From Peribacillus sp044761985 (GTDB lineage Bacteria > Bacillota > Bacilli > Bacillales > DSM-1321), in contig NZ_JBIWDK010000008.1 in assembly GCF_044761985.1 (NCBI RefSeq), forward strand, positions 124,001-188,000: 64,000 nucleotides of DNA, read 5' to 3'. The position numbers and the translations under genes were made by a program. A model generated the notes under the pieces. That model saw only the letters and a list, made by a program, of their open reading frames with translations. It made no database searches and was not told where the DNA came from. Position 1 is the first letter of the stretch. Each line of letters begins with the position of its first letter. Shown here one piece after another: positions 15,932 through 23,612 of the stretch.

Positions 15932-16761
15932 TGCGTTATATGAAGCTAGTCAATTTCGAAATCAACCGTTTTAGCAAAATCTATTTTTCATTGTTGTTGA
16001 TCACGATCCTTTCGCAATTTGCAGGCGTGATCATTAAAGTACAAGGATTCTTAAATAAAACTGATCAAACCATGTTAGAAGAAAAATTGACCGAAGCTAC
16101 TTATTTAGAAGTGTATGGCGGAGTGAACTTTAACTTGGTTTCAGGGTCGCTCTGGTTTTTAGGACCGATTGCGTTGTGTGCCGTTGCCCTTATATTCTAC
16201 ATCTTTCTCATTTGGTACCGTGATTGGTTCGGGAAAAATACTTTTATTTATCGCCTGTTGATGCTGCCGACTACGAGATTATCTCTCTATTTATCCAAAG
16301 CTACAGCGATTTTCTTGATGGTATTAGGACTGATTGCCTTACAATTGATCATCCTGCCGATGGAGAATGCCCTGTTCAATTCCATGATGCCGGAAGTGTT
16401 CTTAACCGCAAAAATGAGCGTGATGACCATCCTTGAATCCAACCGAGTATTAGCGCTCATCATTCCTGGCTCGTTCACTCAATTTATCATTTCCTATGGA
16501 ATCGGGCTGATGATCCTGTTTGTCTTATTTACAGCCATCATGTTGGAAAGAAGTTACCGGATCAAAGGGATTGTGCTAGGCATTATTTATTCCGTACTAG
16601 CGGGCGCATTGTTCCTATCGCCTATTTGGCTGAATGGTTCTAACGGTATCTCTCTTTATCCGTCAGAAATCTTCGGTAGTTTAATCGCTTTGGGGATTAT
16701 CATTACAGCCGTCTCCATCTGGCTTGGCTCTTGGTTGTTAAAGAAACGTGTAACCGTATAA
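15928..16761 (+). CDS. ABC transporter permease, six-helix type
   Basis: A 277-residue membrane protein with about six transmembrane helices and a large extracytoplasmic loop after the first helix (about residues 40-70). It starts with two consecutive ATG codons at 15928/15931, the first overlapping the ATPase stop. It would form the membrane part of the exporter with the ATPase. No family beyond the YtrC/D-like ABC-2 type can be named from sequence. Confidence 0.85.
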   Translation: MMRYMKLVNFEINRFSKIYFSLLLITILSQFAGVIIKVQGFLNKTDQTMLEEKLTEATYLEVYGGVNFNLVSGSLWFLGPIALCAVALIFYIFLIWYRDWFGKNTFIYRLLMLPTTRLSLYLSKATAIFLMVLGLIALQLIILPMENALFNSMMPEVFLTAKMSVMTILESNRVLALIIPGSFTQFIISYGIGLMILFVLFTAIMLERSYRIKGIVLGIIYSVLAGALFLSPIWLNGSNGISLYPSEIFGSLIALGIIITAVSIWLGSWLLKKRVTV

Positions 16762-16795
16762 AGTCCCACCAACTAATATAAGGAGAGTGAACAGG

Positions 16796-17971
16796 GTGAA
16801 ACGATATATCAGCAGCATCCTCATCGTCGTCGTTAGTCTATTTAGTATCGGAACGTATTATGCTCAAGTAACTTCTTACGCTTCAAACCTTCCAAAACTT
16901 ACATTTAAAACGATAGAAGGTAATGAAAAGGAATTACAATCGGTTTCCTTGGAAGGATATTATGAAGAGGGCAGCCTAAGTGAACATTTTCGTGTTGAAT
17001 CCAATAAATTGAAATATGCAAAAGAACAGTCTTATTTTGAAAAATTTTTTGATTTCTATGATCCTAACTATAAACGGTTGGTGAATGAGTATCGTTCCTT
17101 CATGAGGGATAAAGAATATATCGAAACGTATTATGAAGATCGAGATAACCTGACGTTCGTAACCATGAATGTGGATTATGAGAATAGAAAATTTAGCTCG
17201 TACTTCAATATTGATAGTTTAGAAAAGAAAAACAAAGATGAAAAGTCGTATGAAATAGATGTGCCAGAACAAGAAAAATATGATGATATCACAGTAAGGG
17301 ATATTCAATTCGCTCAATCCAAATTACAGGTCATCACTCAAAATGATGTGATTACGAAGGATGAAAAAGATACGGTTGAGATACACCACTACACCATTGA
17401 TTTAGCTGGTCAAAAAATCGTGAGCGATGAAACGCTTTTATCCGAAACGTTTGATTCATCCAATGAAGGACATTTCTCTATGCCGTCAAAAGTCGATAGA
17501 GGGATGGCAAGTCATGTGTTCTTACTGGCGTTAGTAAAAGGTAGGTATAGTGAAGAGGAAGGATTCATGGAAAAAAGGGGTGAAAGTTCACTATTCGCTT
17601 ATCATTACGACACAAAGAAACTGGAAAAAATCAAGATTCCAAATGAAGAGAATATCACCTTTGAATCTGTGGAAAGTGACTTTTTCTATGATGAGGAGAC
17701 TCTCTACGTGACAGGATGGGAGGAAGGGAGGAATCGTATCCTCACCTTTGATATCGATAAACAGAAAGTAATCAATGACTACAAACCGGGATCTGTTGAT
17801 TTCACTGAGATAAAGGATGGACGCATCTTTGCCATTACCAAAGGTGAATTGCTGATTGCCAATCCGAAGACTGGAAAGACGCTTTATAAAGGAGAATTGG
17901 TGGTCGATTCTGATGATCAAAAGAAAGATAAGAACTATCTCATTCAATTGCATGATGTAATTATCAAATAA
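16796..17971 (+). CDS. Secreted or membrane-anchored protein of unknown function
   Basis: A 391-residue protein with an N-terminal hydrophobic segment (ISSILIVVVSLFSIGTYYA, residues 4-22) that acts as signal peptide or anchor; no lipobox cysteine. The rest is acidic, soluble and rich in beta-strand repeats such as ETLYVTGWEEGRNRILTFD, which suggests a beta-propeller-like fold outside the membrane. GTG 16796 is 9 bases after AGGAGA. It follows the ABC permease by 34 bases and ends at a terminator, so it is likely a partner of the exporter. Function not recognised. Confidence 0.75.
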   Translation: MKRYISSILIVVVSLFSIGTYYAQVTSYASNLPKLTFKTIEGNEKELQSVSLEGYYEEGSLSEHFRVESNKLKYAKEQSYFEKFFDFYDPNYKRLVNEYRSFMRDKEYIETYYEDRDNLTFVTMNVDYENRKFSSYFNIDSLEKKNKDEKSYEIDVPEQEKYDDITVRDIQFAQSKLQVITQNDVITKDEKDTVEIHHYTIDLAGQKIVSDETLLSETFDSSNEGHFSMPSKVDRGMASHVFLLALVKGRYSEEEGFMEKRGESSLFAYHYDTKKLEKIKIPNEENITFESVESDFFYDEETLYVTGWEEGRNRILTFDIDKQKVINDYKPGSVDFTEIKDGRIFAITKGELLIANPKTGKTLYKGELVVDSDDQKKDKNYLIQLHDVIIK

Positions 17972-17984
17972 AATCCATGCCGCG

Positions 17985-18011
17985 ACTCCCCTTGAAGAAG
18001 GGGAGTTTTTC
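17985..18011 (+). terminator. Rho-independent terminator of the GntR-ABC operon
   Basis: Perfect 9-bp stem ACTCCCCTT / AAGGGGAGT with a GAAG loop, followed by TTTTTC. Confidence 0.92.
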
Positions 18012-18026
18012 AGGTTTATAAGTCTT

Positions 18027-18719
18027 CTATTTTTCCGTTATGAATCTCTCAACATTATCTGATAAAAGAACGGTATCCCATGGTATCCAATACCATTGTT
18101 CCCCATCGAAAAATAAGGGGAACGTATAGGCGATCGGTTCTTCGGTATAGAATGCGAGTTGATAGCCAGTCGGGTCTCCTTGGCTGGTATTCGGATTAAA
18201 GCTGGCGTTCGTCTTTCCTTCGTTAAGTATCAGGGTCATGGCTTGTATCTCATGTTTATCCGATAATGAATGGGTCAGTACAGGATGATTATCTTTATCC
18301 TCTTTATATATATCTATTCGATTGATCGATTCTTCATCGATGTCTTCGTATTTGCCCCGAAATGTTTGATTCTCCGTAACTTCATGATAGATTGCATACC
18401 CATTGATCTCGTCTTTTGACTGAATAGCAGCAAATTCAGGCTCCCCTTGTATGGCAAAAACCTTCGTACCCTTTTCCCAGAATGCGGCGTCACCTTCTTT
18501 CGTCTTGTAATCGACATCGAATATATGATCCGCGACTTTGAACTTCACTTCTCCTATCTTTTCCCCGATAGAAGTGGAATCGGCAAGGAAAGCGGAATGG
18601 ACCCCTTCATACTGTTTGCCATTGATTTTAACGAAATCGACCCACTCAATGATTGATTCTTGAGCATTACAAGAGACAAGGAATAAACTGCATGTCAACA
18701 TCCCTATCCATTTTTTCAT
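18027..18719 (-). CDS. Putative lipoprotein
   Basis: A 230-residue secreted lipoprotein: MKKWIGMLTCSLFLVSC has a positively charged start, hydrophobic core and a lipobox ending at Cys17. The mature part is acidic and unrecognised. Two ATG codons are adjacent (18722 and 18719); I use the second because GGAGG is 7 bases before it. The open frame continues further upstream through an array of short repeats, but that stretch is non-coding in character. The promoter region therefore contains the 21-bp repeat array described separately. Confidence 0.75.
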   Translation of the reverse strand: MKKWIGMLTCSLFLVSCNAQESIIEWVDFVKINGKQYEGVHSAFLADSTSIGEKIGEVKFKVADHIFDVDYKTKEGDAAFWEKGTKVFAIQGEPEFAAIQSKDEINGYAIYHEVTENQTFRGKYEDIDEESINRIDIYKEDKDNHPVLTHSLSDKHEIQAMTLILNEGKTNASFNPNTSQGDPTGYQLAFYTEEPIAYTFPLFFDGEQWYWIPWDTVLLSDNVERFITEK

Positions 18720-18738
18720 CATGACACCTCCGTTTGTA

Positions 18739-18841
18739 GACTGATAAATTGCCGATTTTGACCGATAAATAGGGGCAATTGACCGATATATTCCAATTTT
18801 GACCGATAAATGCTCAACATTGACCGATATAATGGCTATAT
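18739..18841. repeat. Intergenic array of five 20-21 bp units, core GACCGATAAA
   Basis: Units start at 18739, 18760, 18781, 18801 and 18822. Each begins with GACYGATAWA and continues with about ten variable bases. The first unit carries GACTGATAAATT, exactly as in the array at 58026. It occupies the 5' region of the lipoprotein gene. No spacer conservation and no cas genes, so it is not CRISPR. Confidence 0.85.
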
Positions 18842-18850
18842 CCAAATCAT

Positions 18851-19612
18851 TTAGTCGGTCGCACGGACCAATGGCCACATCCGGACTTCCAATGTTTTTG
18901 CAAAATGCAAGATGGGCTTGTCGCTTTCAACTTGAATGCCTTGATTGGTCAGCATCGTGTTCTGTCTGATATCCGCTTCAGCATGCTGGAGTGGCCAGGG
19001 TTTATGCAGGATATCGCAGCGAAGCGGCACTCCTCTATTATTTAGTGTATATAAGCAATAACGCTCTGTAAGCCATTCATCGAAAGAACCTTTTTCGGCA
19101 AGATACGGTTCTGAGGTTGGTTTGTATGTACACTCGAATGTTTGATTGCCGTTTCTTCTCTTGCTAATATAATCGATGACATCACCGCTGCGTTGCACAT
19201 TCATATCGGCAAACTTATATGGCAAGTGGTATACAGTTTGGGCAGTCTTGACCGCAAGCATATTGGAGGCATCCAGACTAAAGAAGTACACCCCTGGTTT
19301 TCCATCAACCGTAACATAAGTCCGGACGTTGAGTTCCGGAAATCGATCCGTGCCTGGAACGGGAGGGAGCCCTCTTAAGCGGATGTCAGTCATATGAAAC
19401 GGAACGACGCCTATCCACCCCATGCCATCAAAAGAATCTATCGGCAGCACGGTAGGTACTAACTTTCGCAAGACGTCGATCTTTATTGGATAATGGGCAA
19501 ACAATAGATCATTCCATGTCTGTTTCATCGTCCAGGGTAATCGTGGCAATGGCCATGAACGATGGCTATCGTCCCATTGGTTATCAAAGAAGTGTTTAGG
19601 TTGGTCTTTCAT
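18851..19612 (-). CDS. DUF2071 (YqjF-type) family protein
   Basis: A 253-residue cytoplasmic protein of the DUF2071 family, related to B. subtilis YqjF. Recognisable segments are the N-terminal WTMKQTWNDLLFAHYPI, GMGWIGVVPFHMTDIRLRGLPPVPG and the central GVYFFSLDASNMLAV. The family adopts an acetoacetate decarboxylase-like fold, but function is unknown. ATG 19612 follows AAGGAGGAGA by 7 bases; the in-frame GTG seven codons upstream overlaps that site and is unlikely. Confidence 0.85.
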   Translation of the reverse strand: MKDQPKHFFDNQWDDSHRSWPLPRLPWTMKQTWNDLLFAHYPIKIDVLRKLVPTVLPIDSFDGMGWIGVVPFHMTDIRLRGLPPVPGTDRFPELNVRTYVTVDGKPGVYFFSLDASNMLAVKTAQTVYHLPYKFADMNVQRSGDVIDYISKRRNGNQTFECTYKPTSEPYLAEKGSFDEWLTERYCLYTLNNRGVPLRCDILHKPWPLQHAEADIRQNTMLTNQGIQVESDKPILHFAKTLEVRMWPLVRATD

Positions 19613-19749
19613 GTTGTTCTCCTCCTTATTCACGGCTGCTTTAAACCTGTTGCAAGCATCTATTCTTTTCTTTTATGCTAAAATAAACCAGTTACTGGTA
19701 GTATATCAAAATGAACCCGTTTTCGATATAAAACAAAGGAGGTGGGCAC

Positions 19750-20157
19750 ATGTCAAAAGGTTTCATTCATCATATCGAAATAAATGTATCCGACTTGGAA
19801 AGAACCGTGACATTTTGGAGTTGGTTTTTGGAAGAGCTAGGGTATCGTCCTTTCCAGGAATGGGATGGGGGGAGGAGCTGGAGAATCGATGATCTGTATG
19901 TGGTGTTTGTCCAAGCAGAGAAGCGTTTTCTCGAAATTCCCTTTCATAGGGGAAGAGTGGGGCTTAATCATCTAGCTTTTCATGCAAGCTCACGCCAGGA
20001 AGTGGATGAGATGACACATAAATTAAAACAGCAGGGAATGCGCATTCTTTATCCCGACAGGCATCCGTTCGCTGGTGGGAAGGACCATTATGCTGTATTC
20101 TTCGAGGATCCCGATAGATTGAAAGTGGAATTGGTTGCTCCTGTTGAATCCCTTTAG
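19750..20157 (+). CDS. VOC (glyoxalase/bleomycin resistance) family protein
   Basis: A 135-residue single-domain vicinal oxygen chelate protein with the two beta-alpha-beta-beta-beta halves: IHHIEINVSDLERTVTFW at the N-terminus and LNHLAFHASSRQEVDEMT in the second half, ending in FFEDPDRLKVELV. His7, His75 and the Glu near residue 129 are the probable metal ligands. Substrate unknown. AAAGGAGGTG is 7 bases upstream of the ATG. The stop overlaps the stop of the convergent DUF6944-like gene. Confidence 0.88.
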   Translation: MSKGFIHHIEINVSDLERTVTFWSWFLEELGYRPFQEWDGGRSWRIDDLYVVFVQAEKRFLEIPFHRGRVGLNHLAFHASSRQEVDEMTHKLKQQGMRILYPDRHPFAGGKDHYAVFFEDPDRLKVELVAPVESL

Positions 20158-20810
20158 GGATGGGCAAAATGATAGTGGTGATACGAATAAGGATTACCAC
20201 TATCATTTACAGGGGCTGATGCAGATTCTACCTCAATTGTAATGGCGTTAATCAAGACAAAAGCCCCAATGACTTGAATCCATCCTCCCACCAACAAGAT
20301 TATTTCACCAATTTCCGTGTGTTCCTGTAAGATGAAGATATTGCCGATTGCGACTAGGAAAGAGCCCAATGATATGAGGCTGTTTCCCGTAATATTGAGA
20401 GACCTGAACGGAGAGTCCTCTGAAATATAGCCTCCGAATGCTTCAAAAGCGGCGCCAGTTCCTTGGATGCCACTACCTAAGGTATCAATTTTTAAGCCTT
20501 CTTCCTCTTCACCACTCAGTTCAATACTGATCCCAACTGAATTTGCCGTATTCCCTGCAGCTTCAAGCCAGGCGCCAATAATCGAATAAATTTGCGAGAG
20601 CTGTTGATATTCTGGATTGAACAGTTTGGTTCTCCCGATGGCTTGCAGCGAATTACCGAACGCCTCGATTCCATTGCCTTTAACAATTAAATCCTTTCCT
20701 AAATCAGAACTTGTTAAGGATTGCTGGGTCTGCCCAATCGCCTCAACAACCGATCCTATTCCCAATATCCATGCCCCTATAATAAGGAGGTCTTCTCCGC
20801 TTGTATTCAT
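20154..20810 (-). CDS. DUF6944-like repetitive hydrophobic protein
   Basis: A 218-residue protein built from degenerate glycine/alanine-rich repeats, such as GNGIEAFGNSLQAIG, GSGIQGTGAAFEAFG and GNSLISLGSFLVAIG, that look like amphipathic or membrane-associated helices. The C-terminus ends in a His/Tyr-rich tail. I believe it belongs to the DUF6944 family of Bacillus; function unknown. The stop codon overlaps that of the convergent VOC gene by 3 bases, leaving no room for a terminator. Confidence 0.7.
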   Translation of the reverse strand: MNTSGEDLLIIGAWILGIGSVVEAIGQTQQSLTSSDLGKDLIVKGNGIEAFGNSLQAIGRTKLFNPEYQQLSQIYSIIGAWLEAAGNTANSVGISIELSGEEEEGLKIDTLGSGIQGTGAAFEAFGGYISEDSPFRSLNITGNSLISLGSFLVAIGNIFILQEHTEIGEIILLVGGWIQVIGAFVLINAITIEVESASAPVNDSGNPYSYHHYHFAHP

Positions 20811-20984
20811 AGTCCAACGCCCCTTACAAGAAGTTACCTTATGGTATTCCGGGAAGTACGTTTATGTACAGGTAAACGATGAGGAATATCATATAATTTG
20901 GATATTTATGTTAAACTGGATAGGGAGTTACTTACCTTTTAATAAAAAATAAGAATGTTATTAACCATGTAGGCGGGGGTTCAA

Positions 20985-21266
20985 ATGGGGATATTTTTTA
21001 TAAAGAGAGGAAATGCGAAAAGAACAAAAGCGAATATGATCCTTCATACGATGATTGCGGTAGCGATGATCATCCTTTTAGTGATGGCAATCATCAACGG
21101 AAAAGATTTCTTTTACTTAAAGCTGATTTTCCTATTAGCGGGTATAAGTTCGATTATAGATGGAATGGAAAGCTATTTACAAAAGGAAAAAAGGAAAGTC
21201 TATCTGCTTGATTTCGGATATGCGTTGGTTTGGTTCTTATTGGTTTATATGTATACGACCATGTAA
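20985..21266 (+). CDS. DUF4181 family membrane protein
   Basis: A 93-residue protein with three predicted transmembrane helices (about 19-39, 46-61 and 73-90), matching the DUF4181 family of Bacillus. GGCGGGGG lies about 5 bases before ATG 20985. It overlaps no gene but the next membrane-protein gene starts 19 bases later, so they are probably co-expressed. Function unknown. Confidence 0.75.
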   Translation: MGIFFIKRGNAKRTKANMILHTMIAVAMIILLVMAIINGKDFFYLKLIFLLAGISSIIDGMESYLQKEKRKVYLLDFGYALVWFLLVYMYTTM

Positions 21267-21285
21267 GAGGGAAGGGGACATGACG

Positions 21286-21759
21286 ATGAAGGGTGCAATA
21301 CAGGTCATAATGGCGATGCTGTTCCTTATGATTTTCACGTTTTGTGCGTGGTATGAAGGAAGCGAAATCTTGGACAATCCATGGGAGTGGGAATATTCGA
21401 CGCCTTTTTCGGAGCTATTACACACTCAAGTTGAAGGCCCGGAGGATATTTCCAATCTGGACCATCTTGTGTACGCGGCCAAGTTCAGGCCGTTGTTCCC
21501 GGCACTTATGATGTTGACACTATTATATCTAGTCACGCTAACGGGCCTTACAGTAAGTAAAGGAAGCCAGAAAAAATCGGCTTTCTTCCTAACTGGGCTG
21601 GGCGTTTTATTGCTGCTCATGAGCGGTTTGATTTGGAGTTCACCGACGGTTGGGGGCCATTTCTTCAAGGGGATTTCTCTAATCTTGGGTATAGTGTCCA
21701 TCTTGCTCGGAGCGTTGTACTACTTTAAATGGACACCCACATCCAAAAGAGTGGCTTAG
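21286..21759 (+). CDS. Four-helix membrane protein of unknown function
   Basis: A 157-residue protein with four predicted membrane helices and an extracellular loop rich in Trp/Glu after the first (EGSEILDNPWEWEYSTPF). ATG 21286 is 7 bases after GAAGGGGA; the ATG at 21280 is only one base away. It forms a pair with the DUF4181 gene upstream. I do not recognise the family. Confidence 0.7.
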   Translation: MKGAIQVIMAMLFLMIFTFCAWYEGSEILDNPWEWEYSTPFSELLHTQVEGPEDISNLDHLVYAAKFRPLFPALMMLTLLYLVTLTGLTVSKGSQKKSAFFLTGLGVLLLLMSGLIWSSPTVGGHFFKGISLILGIVSILLGALYYFKWTPTSKRVA

Positions 21760-21782
21760 TTATAGGTACTCTATGAATTTGA

Positions 21783-21801
21783 ATATATATATATATATAT
21801 A
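21783..21801. repeat. (AT)n microsatellite
   Basis: About nine AT dinucleotides in a row between the membrane-protein gene and the bidirectional terminator. Confidence 0.9.
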
Positions 21802-21820
21802 GAAGAAACTCGGAATATAT

Positions 21821-21875
21821 GAGCCACAGGAAAGGAACAGCCCGCATTAATAGGGCTGTTCCTTTTTTGTGGCTC
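21821..21875. terminator. Bidirectional terminator between the membrane pair and rocA
   Basis: Inner 13-bp stem AAAGGAACAGCCC / GGGCTGTTCCTTT extended by outer arms GAGCCACA / TGTGGCTC, with T-rich flanks on both strands. Confidence 0.88.
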
Positions 21876-21929
21876 ATGACTTTATCTTTCCTATATAATA
21901 GGAAGAAACTCGACATGGACTAGAGGTTC

Positions 21930-23474
21930 TTACAATTTTTCAGATACTGATTTGGATTGCATATGCAACGTCAAGAAGTCAGGACCGCCTGCTTTTGAAC
22001 AAGTTCCGGACATATTGTACCCTCCGAATGGTTGGTACCCAACGATAGCACCTGTACAGCCTCGGTTAAAGTATAAATTCCCCACGAAGAACTCTTCGCG
22101 CGCCTGTTCGATATGGTCACGGTTTGTTGAAATGACGGCACCCGTCAAGCCGTATTCTGTGTTATTGGCAATTTCTAGCGCTTCGTCAAAGTCTTTTGCT
22201 TTGGAAACGGCGACAATCGGGCCGAAGATTTCTTCTTGCATCAAGCGTGCTCTTGGTGCCACATCTGCGACAACAGTTGGTTGAATGAAGTAACCCGTTG
22301 AATCATCCGCTTCTCCACCCGTTAAGATGCGTCCTTCTTCTTTAGCGACGTCAAAGTAGCTTGTCACCTTTTTGAAGGCATTTTCATCAATGACGGTAGC
22401 CATGAAGTTGTTATGATCGGTCGGATCTCCGACGGTTAATTCCTTTGTCAATTCAACCACCCGGTCCAACACGGTATCGTAAACATCTTCGACGATGATG
22501 GCACGTGAGCATGCGGAACATTTTTGGCCACTGAAGCCGAACGCGGATTTAACGATAGATTGTGCAGCCAATTCAAGGTCTGCCTCTTTGTCGACGACGA
22601 TTGTATCTTTCCCGCCCATTTCGGCAATGACGCGCTTGATCCAAATTTGGCCTTCATTTACGGCTGCCGCGCGTTGGTTAATGCGCAGACCGACATCGCG
22701 TGAACCGGTGAAGCTGATGAAGCGAGTACGTGGGTGATCGACTAAGTAATCGCCAACCTCGCCACCAGGTCCTGGGATGTAGTTCACGACACCAGCTGGA
22801 AGGCCGGCTTCTTCAAGAATTTCGATGAATTTATACGCAATGATTGGTGTTGTGGATGCTGGTTTCAGTAAGATGGTGTTCCCGGTAACCACGGCTGCCA
22901 CGGCCGTACCTGACATGATGGCAAATGGGAAGTTCCATGGTGAAATGATAACGCCGACACCCAGTGGGATATAGCCAAATTTATTGTATTCGCCTGGAAG
23001 GCTTTTTACTGGTTTTCCGTCTTTCAATTCGAGCATTTGACGCGCATAATATTCCATGAAGTCAATGGCTTCCGCTGTGTCAGCATCTGCTTCCACCCAT
23101 GGTTTACCTGCTTCGATTGTCATGATCGCAGACATTTCATGACGACGGCGTCTTGTAATGGCAGCTGCTTTAAATAGAATGTCAGCCCGAACTTCCGGTT
23201 TTACTTTGCTCCAAGTCTTGAATGTTTGATCGGCAACTTGCATTGCCTTTTCGGCCAGTTCTTTGTTTGCCTTAGATACTGTGCCCACGACTTCGGTTTT
23301 TTTAGCCGGATTGTAAGAAGTGATTTTATCATGAGTAGTGATGCGTTCCCCACCAATAACTAATGGATAATCTTTTCCAAGTTCACTTTGAACCTTTTGG
23401 AGGGCCTCGTTGTAAGCTTGTTGGTTTTCCTTTTTTGAAAAGTCAGTTAGTTGTTCAGTTGTGTATGGAATCAA
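21930..23474 (-). CDS. rocA: L-glutamate gamma-semialdehyde (1-pyrroline-5-carboxylate) dehydrogenase
   Basis: A 514-residue aldehyde dehydrogenase of the RocA/PruA group. It shows the N-terminal YPLVIGGERI, the NAD-binding stretch PWNFPFAIMSGTAVAAVVTGN, the catalytic Glu in AEMGGKD and the catalytic Cys in FSGQKCSACSRAI. It oxidises glutamate semialdehyde to glutamate, the last step of proline and arginine breakdown. I use TTG 23474 because AAGGAGG ends 8 bases before it and homologues begin near this point. A divergent regulator gene and a RocR-type site lie upstream, and proline dehydrogenase is encoded nearby. Confidence 0.93.
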   Translation of the reverse strand: MIPYTTEQLTDFSKKENQQAYNEALQKVQSELGKDYPLVIGGERITTHDKITSYNPAKKTEVVGTVSKANKELAEKAMQVADQTFKTWSKVKPEVRADILFKAAAITRRRRHEMSAIMTIEAGKPWVEADADTAEAIDFMEYYARQMLELKDGKPVKSLPGEYNKFGYIPLGVGVIISPWNFPFAIMSGTAVAAVVTGNTILLKPASTTPIIAYKFIEILEEAGLPAGVVNYIPGPGGEVGDYLVDHPRTRFISFTGSRDVGLRINQRAAAVNEGQIWIKRVIAEMGGKDTIVVDKEADLELAAQSIVKSAFGFSGQKCSACSRAIIVEDVYDTVLDRVVELTKELTVGDPTDHNNFMATVIDENAFKKVTSYFDVAKEEGRILTGGEADDSTGYFIQPTVVADVAPRARLMQEEIFGPIVAVSKAKDFDEALEIANNTEYGLTGAVISTNRDHIEQAREEFFVGNLYFNRGCTGAIVGYQPFGGYNMSGTCSKAGGPDFLTLHMQSKSVSEKL

Positions 23475-23542
23475 TTTAATATCCTCCTTATAATCACGGG
23501 TGCCAAATAATTGTGCACTTATGTTATTGTTAATATATATAT

Positions 23543-23563
23543 AATGCAACATTTTTTGGCATA
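23543..23563 (-). promoter_or_regulatory. RocR-type upstream activating sequence before rocA
   Basis: On the minus strand the site starts TATGCCAAAA and ends TGTTGCATT. By my alignment it agrees at 17 of 21 positions with the B. subtilis RocR upstream activating sequence (TATGCAAAA...TTTTGCACT) as I remember it. Its 3' part TTGCAT can double as a -35 box with TAACAT 17 bases downstream. It lies about 70-90 bases before the rocA start. Confidence 0.55.
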
Positions 23564-23612
23564 TTACAATAACTTTTCCGAAAATTTACAAAAATTCAAA
23601 AGGGGTGTTCCA

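Noticed and set aside
18739..18841. CRISPR-like appearance of the short repeat array (also at 43939 and 58026).
   Set aside because: Conserved part is only about 10-13 bases, variable parts are about 10 bases, and there are no cas genes.
18720..18878. Longer N-terminus of the lipoprotein through the repeat array.
   Set aside because: The extension is made of the repeat units, has no ribosome binding site, and would bury the lipoprotein signal peptide.
21783..21801. (AT)9 tract as a regulatory element.
   Set aside because: It lies downstream of the membrane-protein genes with no promoter nearby; simple dinucleotide repeats are common in AT-rich intergenic DNA.
23484..23507. TTGGCAC on the minus strand before rocA, a perfect -24 half of a sigma-54 promoter.
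   Set aside because: The -12 position does not fit TTGCA, and the transcription start would fall on the rocA ribosome binding site.
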